This document shows positions 56,461 to 64,000 of a DNA stretch of 64,000 nt, piece by piece (the first letter of the stretch is position 1; every line of letters begins with the position of its first letter). This DNA comes from Progne subis subis. Taxonomy: Eukaryota > Chordata > Aves > Passeriformes > Hirundinidae. The DNA lies in NCBI GenBank assembly GCA_022316685.1, contig JAKJHU010001086.1, positions 1 through 64,000 on the forward strand, read 5' to 3'. A program made the position numbers and the translations under genes. The notes beneath the pieces are model-generated. The model saw only the letters and a list, made by a program, of their open reading frames with translations, was not told where the DNA came from and searched no databases.

Positions 56461-58108
56461 CTTCTGCCTTTGGATCCCTCATCCCTTCAAGTTCCCTTGG
56501 AAAGCGCCCCAAGGACCCATTTCTGCAGCCAGGTTCCGTGGCCAGGGGGGATGTGGGGGGCTGCAGGTGGTCAATGCCCCATCCCTGGAAACATTCAAGT
56601 CCAGCTGGGACAGGGCTCTGAAGAACCTGATGTGGTGAAAGATGTCCCTGCTCATCCCAGGCCTGGACAAGAGGCCTGAGTGAGGCCTGAACAGCAGGCC
56701 CTGAGCCAAAGGTGACCTCTGCATCAACCTTCCAACCAAAGGTTATCTTTGTATCTGCTCATTAGTGAAATATGCATGGTCATTAGCACTGTGATAGATG
56801 TATCCACTCATCAGTGAGACATGTATTGACCTTTCTGTGTTTAGAAGCCAGACAAGGCCATGAAATCTGACATCTGCCTGTTTGGGGCTGGGTGGTCAAG
56901 TCACCTCCCTTGGTTCCTCCTTGGCCCTGGCCAGGCTTGGGAGGGACCCAAGAGGAGGAGGAAACCAGCTGTTCCTGCCCTAGAAGTGCTGTCAGTTGGT
57001 TTATTCAGCACTATCAGAGCTGGGCCCTCTCCCAGCCAGGTTGGAGCCTCACCTGTGGCTGGAGGCACCTGCAGCAATTCCCAGTGTCCGGGAGTGGCTC
57101 TGCAGTCCTTGGCTGGGACAGCTTCCCCCAGCTGATGTGTGCATGTGGGTGATGGGAAAGTCTGAGGGGAACTGGTGATGGATCTTTCTCAATCCCTGCA
57201 GGCAATCTTTGGTAGTGATGGTTGGGTGCATTGCTGAGCTGCTCCTTTTGTGCTCCTTTGCTGCTTTGAACTGCAGTAAATGACACTGATTCCTTCAGCT
57301 GGTGTTTGTGTCTTTGGTGCTGACCCTGCCCACTGGTAAAACAACACTGCCAGAGTCTGGCCAGATCACACGAAAATGTCTCTTTTTAAATGTAAATGTG
57401 AGGAACCAATCTCATCTGAAATTCGTGCATTAGAAGTTCTTTCCTAGATCTTGCTGGCTCTGGAGTCGGCTGAGGTCAGAGCACCATGAGAGCAGAGGAG
57501 CAGTTGATTAAAAGGGGCTGAACTGCTGGATGTGTTAAAATGTATCCAAAAGTTGCATATGGAAAAAGGCAAAGAACTTGTGGTTTTGGGAAGATGAGAT
57601 GGATTTTCTTAACAGCACATTGGAAACAGCACCACAGAAGGATGAATTGGTTTTGGAATGCTCCCACATGGAATGGGAGAAAGAAGGTTTAAATCTGCTG
57701 CTCAGGTTTCTTTGTGCAAGTGAAATATAGTATTATAGTTATTATTAGTAGTAGTTATTTCAAAATATACTGTGATTTATTTTCCCTATCTTTTAGAGTC
57801 ACCGATGCATTAATTGCTTATCCAAAACTTGAAACAGTTCATGAGCCACTCTGAAGCAAAATAAATATTAATGAGGCAATTTCAATGGAATTCATGTCCT
57901 CTGCCTCTTAAAGCTGAAAGGACTGCATTTTTTACAGGTCAGAATTAAGTCTTGATAACTAATAAATGGGAAAATGTGAAATATACTGAGCAGATCACCA
58001 TGTTGCAAGGGATCATTGCTTTTTAGTCCTATTTGACCAAATTAGTGATCAAAGAGAGGAAGGACTGGTCAATTCTAACAGAGAAAGTAGGTGAAAGAGA
58101 TGTCGACA
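56461..58108. other. Intergenic DNA with a CR1-like piece (56540-56650); no supported gene
   Basis: 56540-56650 is a plus-oriented relative of the minus CR1 pieces at 24150 and 37430. The rest is AT-moderate with nothing I can name. Confidence 0.5.
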
Positions 58109-58625
58109 TGTGCTGGCTTGAAAGCAAAACCAACGAAATACTCCAAGTCAGAAAAAAACAATTTAATAGGAGGTGAAAATAAAAGGTAAAGTAAAATAAA
58201 TGCAATAGTAGAAAAGATCACTGACAGAATCAGAATACAACCTGATTCCCTGTGGTGGTGGTAGCAGTCCAGATGAAGTGGTCTGGTTGAAAGCAGTGTT
58301 CCCACAGAAAGGTCTGGTAGCTCTTGTCCTCTGGCAATCCAGTGGGTAAGGCTGCCTGTGCTGTCCCAAATCCCAGATTCTATCCAGGTGGGAATGCTTG
58401 GCTCCTCCCCCTGGGCACAGCATCTCACAATGGGCTGATATCATTTTATCAGTCTTGCAATGGGTCCTTGATTGCCCATTGAACAGAGATAGCTTCCTGG
58501 AGGGAGTTATCTATGAGTCATGCAGCAGGGCATTGATGGGCCATTAACAGAAGATAGTCTGGAGGGAGGGGGCAAGGGAAACACTGCCCAGCCTAGCTTC
58601 AACAGCTCATGTAGATGGTGATAGA
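58109..58625 (-). mobile_element. ERVL-type LTR (family E), minus orientation
   Basis: Duplicate of 14677-15262 without the pentanucleotide expansion and without the doubled internal segment. Left flank differs completely from 14676 leftwards, so the duplication edge coincides with the LTR end. Confidence 0.7.
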
Positions 58626-60330
58626 ATACATACTTTGGGCACATCTTACACTGTAACCTAGGACAAGATAGAAATAATATATCCTTACCTGCTAAAAATC
58701 ATTCTAATTTCTGTATCGACAATTTTGTTAAGATTGTCAGGTACAACTTTTCATAGTTAGTGCCAGTTATATCCCACCAGTTATCAAGTCTCATTATAAA
58801 ACCTATCAGTAATTGTTAGCCACTCTTATGAGAATAAACCTAACCCTAGTAAAGCAATTAATAAAGCATGAAGATCTGAACAAAATTGTAAAAGAAATTC
58901 AGGAGAACAGACAAAAAAACTGTAGTAACTGTCCAACATGATACAAAAGAAATAAGGAGAGTTCTACAAAAAGCAAAGCAAGACACAAGCCACAACTCTT
59001 GTTGGATGCAATCTTTAGATAGTCACTAAATGCAACTAGAATCTTAAACATCCTATGTCACCCCATCGTTTATTTTGCTGATATTAGTTAGTATAAATTT
59101 AATAATGTCTATTGTAGTACTCATATAGAACTAGAGGATGTTAAAGTGAGTAGCAATTTTAACCTCATTATCTAAAACACCTAGGATAATGTTAAAAGAG
59201 AAATATCAAGATAGTGAGTTAAAGCTAGAGCGAAGCCCCAGTAGTAGTAAAAGAATTTACTGGGTCTATAGAAAAGGGAGGGCATGAGACAGAGGCTTGA
59301 AAATTATACCTAATCTTTATAGTAAAGTTAGGAGCATACGCTGTATTTTAGAATGTATTGTACATTTTAGAAGGCATTTAGTGAATATCGAGTGCTGTGC
59401 CTGTTTACATATTTTTAAACCAGTACAAACATCCAGCACCCTCAGTGATAACAAGAAAGACTAACCTAAACATAACAAGATAACAAAGCAAAAAATGCAG
59501 AGAAAGAGAAAAAACACAGACTCACTAGAAACTGATGTCTTGCCTTGAAAAAATGCCAAAAGGACCAAAGCACACACAAGAAAAATCAAGGTGAAGAGTT
59601 GACTGAGGAAGACTCCATTTCTTTCATCTTCTAGAGACCCTCGGAGACCACCATGGCAAACTAAGCATGCCCAAGAGGATGTACCAAGAGGAGTTAATTA
59701 CCATAGGAAGTGAGGATGAGTGAGGCCAGAGAATAAATATGTATAAGGCAGATTGTGCAATGCCATGCATATGTAAGACCTCAAAGAAAAATAAGAGAGG
59801 CAAGCTCTCTAGTGTTCATGCATGTCTTTAGTGAAGATAATCCCCATGCACTTCAACGTCTATTAAAAATACATACTATCCAACAACTGTTGTTACAAGG
59901 TTTTTTCTGCCTTGTTTCAGGGGAGATATTTGGAGTTTGCAGAGCTCCAAAGCCGAGCTGCAGAAGCCCCTCAGGGGGACATTGGGGGTCCTTGGGGGGT
60001 GTTTTTGGGGGTCCCAGTGGCAGTGGTGGCAGAGCTGTGGGCAGGGGGCGGGCGGATGTGGGTGCCCACACAGGGGGGTTGGGCTTCCCCGGCCGGGCCC
60101 TCCGAGCTCTGCCGGTGCCATGTGGAGACCGCACGGGACTGGTGGGGGGCAGTGACACCAGGTTTGGGGAGCCTCAGGAAAGCTGCAGTTTTCCTAAGCG
60201 GGACCCCTGAGATTGGAGACCCCCAGAACCCCAAAGCAAGGACCCCAAGAGTGGAGGACACCTGGGATTGCTGAGACCCCAGCAAGGGGTGCTAGGCTGG
60301 AGGGGCAGAATGATGGGTGATTTATAAAGG
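58626..60330 (+). repeat. Second copy of the 15263-16960 segment
   Basis: Includes the frameshifted counterpart of the 71-codon frame (about 58845-59030), the possible LTR (59537-59920) and element F with the G-run motif (59965-60012). Confidence 0.75.
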
Positions 60331-60363
60331 TATGGATATTGATCTAATATCAATAACCAACTG

Positions 60364-61032
60364 TGACGGACAAAAGACTCTCTAACAGGTTAGAGTCAGA
60401 AAGTGTAGGTTTAATGCGATGCCGGGCAGCTGTGTGGGATCGCTCTCTAATATGCACTGCAAAGTTACAAGTGATTACAGACTCTATTTATTTACATAAG
60501 TGTTGAATACCCCAAATACTAATACATATTCATAACATTAATGCCTGGCATGCTCCGCTTTGTATTATAGTTAGATAAAAGCCCATTAAGCATGCATAGT
60601 TTGTTCTTTGAATTAGGTCAGTGGTCTCTTTTATGGGGAGGGATCATAAAAAGAGTCTTCCTCATTCTGAACTTTCAACCTTTTCAACAGATAACAAGAC
60701 AAATGGAACCTGCTAGAACTGCAGTTTCCTGTTTCCGTGACTGTTTCAATAGGATGTTAGAAGATTTACAGTTGTCTGTGTTCTTAGATCTATTTACCAG
60801 TTTCTTCTGTTTCTCATTATAAATACAGCTAAACAAATACAAAAATGACAAACAATTAGTTATTTAGATCTAGAATAGCTATTTTAAATTCATTTCCTTT
60901 CAACTAACCATTGACTCCTAAGTATTTCCAGCACAGCCTATCTATCTACTTTAGCTAATTCTGGCAAAGTTTATCTTTAGCTAAAACCTTAACTTTTCTA
61001 AAGCCCTGAATTCCCTTGAAGTTCATGTTTCA
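60364..61032 (-). mobile_element. LTR family L2, minus orientation (duplicate of 17017-17706)
   Basis: Same boundaries and flanks as at 17017; slightly shorter through small deletions. Confidence 0.75.
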
Positions 61033-61064
61033 CTGGAAAGGGGTTCAGTGGTCCTGGTGCCAGA

Positions 61065-61391
61065 AGAGGCTTCTCCCAGTATCAGCGTAGTTGCCCCGAC
61101 CCTGTGTGCTTTCAGTTTTGTCAGCACCTCCCAGTAGGAGCCCAGTCACTGCCAGTCATTCCCCATTATGATGCAGTTTGCCCCAGCCATGGTCCCAGTT
61201 GCTCCCAGTTGCTCCCTCTTTCCTCCCGTGTGTTCCCGGTTCTCCAGTTGCCCCTAGTATAGTCCCAGTCACTCCACAGATGATGCCAGTCCCTCCCTGC
61301 ATGCTCCCAGTCCTGCCCAGTCACCCACAATGTAGACCAGTTGCTCCAAACTTCTCACAGTAGTTTCCCAGCTTGGTCCCACTTCTCCCAG
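61065..61391. repeat. CCCAGT minisatellite (duplicate of 17735-18063)
   Basis: Same phrases and the same abrupt end at an LTR start. Confidence 0.75.
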
Positions 61392-61911
61392 TGTGCTAGT
61401 TTGAAAACAAACCAACTGGAGATCCAAGTAAAAACTGTTCCATGACCCATTTCTCATAACTCCAGGGAGATATCTTTGGTTAATGGGCCAGCTGTTAAAA
61501 CCAAACGGGGCAGTGTTCTTTATCTCTTCCACGACCCATCCTTCCTCCAGGGAGATTTCATCTGTTAATGGGCCATTGAGTCTCACTGCATGACTGATAA
61601 AATTACATCATCCCATTGTGAGATGCTCCACCCAGAGGGAGGAGCCAAGCATTCCTACCTGGATATAATCTGAGATTTAAAGCACCAGGACCAGCCAGTT
61701 TCCACTGGACCTTCAGAGGAAAACTACACCCTTCTACAGGAGCACTGCTTCTACAAAACCACATCTATCAGCTCCAGGAGGACTGCAGCCATGATTTGAT
61801 TGGACTGCTAGCAACACCCTGGATAACTGGGGGACAGGTTGTATTCTGACTCTGTCAGCATTTTTTTTTTATTTTACTACTGCATTTTTAGTTTAATTTT
61901 AATTTTTTAGG
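61392..61911 (+). mobile_element. ERVL-type LTR (family E) fused to zinc-finger copy D
   Basis: 5' terminus TGTGCTAG; GATATAATC at 61662-61670; T-rich junction TTTTTTAG directly before the truncated zinc-finger leader exon. Confidence 0.7.
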
Positions 61912-63301
61912 TTAGGCTGTGAGGAAGATGCCCTGGGACAGCCAGACAGGTGAGGAGGAAGTCAGTGCCCCTTTCCCCCTCTCTCCTGCTCCATCTCCTA
62001 GCCCAGCATGGCCCCCGGCTGCAGGACAACCCTGCTGCCGACGCTGTCCTGCCAGGAATGCGATGGGGGGATCTCCTTCCCCTTCCCTCTGGCACAAAGG
62101 CAAATCCCATCCTGTCCTTGTCCTTCCTCCCCCAGACAAGGAGCTGAGGATGGAGACCAGGGAGGACAAATCCCAAGGGCAGAACCTTGTGGAAGAGGCC
62201 ATTTTGGGCAGCTCCATGGCACAGGAATCCAATGGAAAGGAAAAGCCCCAGAGATCCTGCAAGAGGAGGGCTTCCAAACCCGTCCCAGGGTTCTTGGAAA
62301 AGGGAAGACCTGGACTGTGCTGGGAAGATGGACAGAGCTTCAGCCAGAGCTCCCACCTGATTCAGAACCAGATGATCCAAACTGGGGATCGGCCCTACAA
62401 GTGTGGGGAATGTGGGAAGGGCTTCAACTCCACAACTCCACCCTTGTGACCCACCGGTGCATCCACACCGGGGAGAGGCTCTACGAGTGTGCAGAATGCA
62501 GGAAGAGCTTCAGCCAGAGATCCCTCTTGATCCGCCACCTGAGGGTCCACAGCACAGAAGGGCCCTACAAGTGTGAGCAATGTGGGAAGAGCTTCTGCCA
62601 GCGATCCCACCTGATCTGCCACCAGAGGATCCACACTGGGGATAGGCCCTTCAAGTGTGAGGAATGTGGGATGAGCTTCAGGCAGAGCTTCATCCTGATC
62701 CGCCAGCAGAGGATCCACACCAGAGAATGACCCTACCAGTGTGAGCAATGTGAGAAGAGCTTCAGCTGCTACTCCCACTTGATCCACCACCAGAATATCC
62801 ATGCTGAGGAAAGGCCCTACAAGTGTGGGGAATGCAAGAAGGGCTTCAACCAGAAGTTCCAACTGACCATCCATCAAAAGATCCACACTGGGGAGAGACC
62901 TGACAAGTGTCCCAAGGTTCCAGAGAAGCTCCAGTCTCCTCCTGCCCCAGCAGATCCACACAAAGAAGAGGCTTTTCTGCTGCCACAACTGCAGGAAGGG
63001 CTTGAAGTACATCTCCACCGTCATCATTCACCAGCGTATCCACACTGGGGAAATGCCCTACAAGTGTGCGGAATGCAGGAAGGGCTTTCACCAGAGCTTC
63101 CAACTGATCATCCACCAAATGATCCAGACTGGGGAGAGGCCCAATGAGTGTGGGGAATATGGGATGAGCTTCAGCATAAGGTCCCACCTGATCCGCCACC
63201 TGAGGATCCAAACCAGAGAATGGCCCTACACATGTCCCGCTTGTGGGAAGAGCTTGTCCAGGAGCTCTCACTTGAGCAGACACCAATGGAGACACCGGTA
63301 A
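61912..63301 (+). pseudogene. C2H2 zinc-finger pseudogene, copy D (long array)
   Basis: Leader exon truncated at its start by the LTR, donor GT at 61950, acceptor CCCCCAG ending 62135. The finger exon follows the paralogues through the basic region and the first fingers; a small indel near 62425-62440 shifts the frame (TGA at 62447). In the next frame are good fingers (C-A-E-C..., C-E-Q-C...), one with its first His replaced by Gln, and a TGA at 62728-62730. Two more fingers follow, then the same RPDKCP deletion seen in copy A, a scrambled stretch in other frames, and finally three finger-like units to TAA at 63299-63301. It has the longest array of the four copies but at least four disabling lesions. 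Confidence 0.9.
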
Positions 63302-63573
63302 GGGAAGGCCTAAGAGTGCCTCAGGTGCGGGAAGAGCTTTGTGCACTGCTCCAACTTACTCCTGCTTCAGAGGACCCACATTGGCCAGAGAATTGGTGAG
63401 CCACATTCCCAGCGATCTGCATTGGGAAGACACTGGGCTGGTGGTCCTCTTGTTTGGTTGTCCCTAATATTCTTTTAATTCATCTTCATCCCTCTAAACC
63501 AGACAAAACTGGGGATAAAAGTCAACAAATTCATCAAAGGTATCTAAAGCCTCATGTTTTACTAGTGTTTCAG
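63302..63573 (+). other. 3' flank of copy D with relic finger
   Basis: A further finger skeleton (C-L-R-C-G-K-S-F...L-Q-R-T-H) is seen after the stop. Nothing else is recognisable. Confidence 0.55.
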
Positions 63574-64000
63574 TGTTGGAGTCCAGGGCATTCCTTTGGT
63601 TGCCCTGGAGGGTCAGAGACCTGGGCAGGGAGGTCTGGGACCCCAGCCCAGAGCTCAGAGAGACACTGGCTTTGATTTCAGTCCATGGGAAAAACTTCCT
63701 TCACTGCAGGAAGCATTGCAGGCCACAAGAGTGTGAAATATAGTAGTATAGTATATCACAGGGTGAAAAACCAGTGATATTAGGTTTCTAGCATTGAAGT
63801 GAATGGGGGCAAGATGGAGAATTTGGGGCATTGTCTCCTTCTTCTTCATCCTTCTTGCCTCACTCCATTTCAGCAGTGACGTGGCACAAAGTAGTTAGTG
63901 AGGATTGGGTCAGAGTAAAGATGACTTTTTAGTATTAGTGATAGACATTGGCAAGTAATAGTAAATAAAGAATACGTAGCAATTAGTATAAAAGATAAGG
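63574..64000 (+). mobile_element. LTR, 5' part, running off the right edge
   Basis: Starts TGTTGGAGTCCAGGGCATTC, with a conserved-looking GGGAGGTCTGGGACCCCAG stretch, and ends in the window with a TATA-like GTATAAAAGATAAGG at about 63986-64000, where R would begin. The start word is one I associate with avian class II LTRs; family not certain. Confidence 0.55.

Overview
This window is vertebrate nuclear DNA and almost certainly avian, most likely passerine. The evidence is: several CR1-type LINE 3' ends; LTR elements of the avian ERVL kind with mirror-image termini; a class II betaretrovirus-like provirus and a class I provirus; an olfactory receptor pseudogene resembling the expanded avian OR14 group; and a C2H2 zinc-finger gene with the short acidic/basic two-exon leader that I recall from the expanded songbird zinc-finger family. 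There is no sign of operons or prokaryotic genes. I see one convincingly intact protein gene, a two-exon zinc-finger gene at 33758-34918. The rest is broken gene copies, retroelements, minisatellites and segmental duplications. Species and chromosome cannot be read from the sequence; a repeat-rich accessory locus (W-linked, pericentromeric or a zinc-finger/OR cluster) is plausible.

Layout. 1-1769: tail of a zinc-finger duplication unit (CR1 end, 41-bp and ~67-bp tandem repeats). 1770-5745: class II ERV with two LTRs. 5746-10373: two partial copies of an unrecognised minus-strand gene, one keeping the promoter end and one the 3' end, separated by GC-rich sequence. 10374-11860: inverted piece of a large GC-rich unit. 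11925-14676: minisatellites and G-rich DNA. 14677-19235: duplication block with LTRs and broken zinc-finger copy A. 19262-24475: block with copy B. 24476-26930: LTR and mixed sequence. 26930-32460: GC-rich unit with CR1 elements and a solo LTR. 32140-37776: block with intact copy C. 37775-45165: remnants of two class I-like proviruses on the minus strand. 45166-51345: second copy of the GC-rich unit with a different solo LTR. 51873-52801: olfactory receptor pseudogene (minus). 52802-58108: flank with a ~150-bp tandem array and an inverted duplication. 58109-63301: second copy of the 14677 block, ending in broken zinc-finger copy D. 63574-64000: start of another LTR.

How it fits together. The locus is a mosaic of at least four duplicated blocks whose edges often coincide with retroelement edges. 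Both larger proviruses lack target-site duplications and join unrelated flanks, which points to ectopic recombination between proviruses. The zinc-finger gene was copied along with its LTR-rich upstream region. Three copies died by identifiable lesions, two of which share an ancestral deletion, and one remained open. Zinc-finger proteins of this type commonly bind DNA of mobile elements, so an intact finger gene nested in the LTR families it may have evolved against is the most interesting reading; that link is inference.
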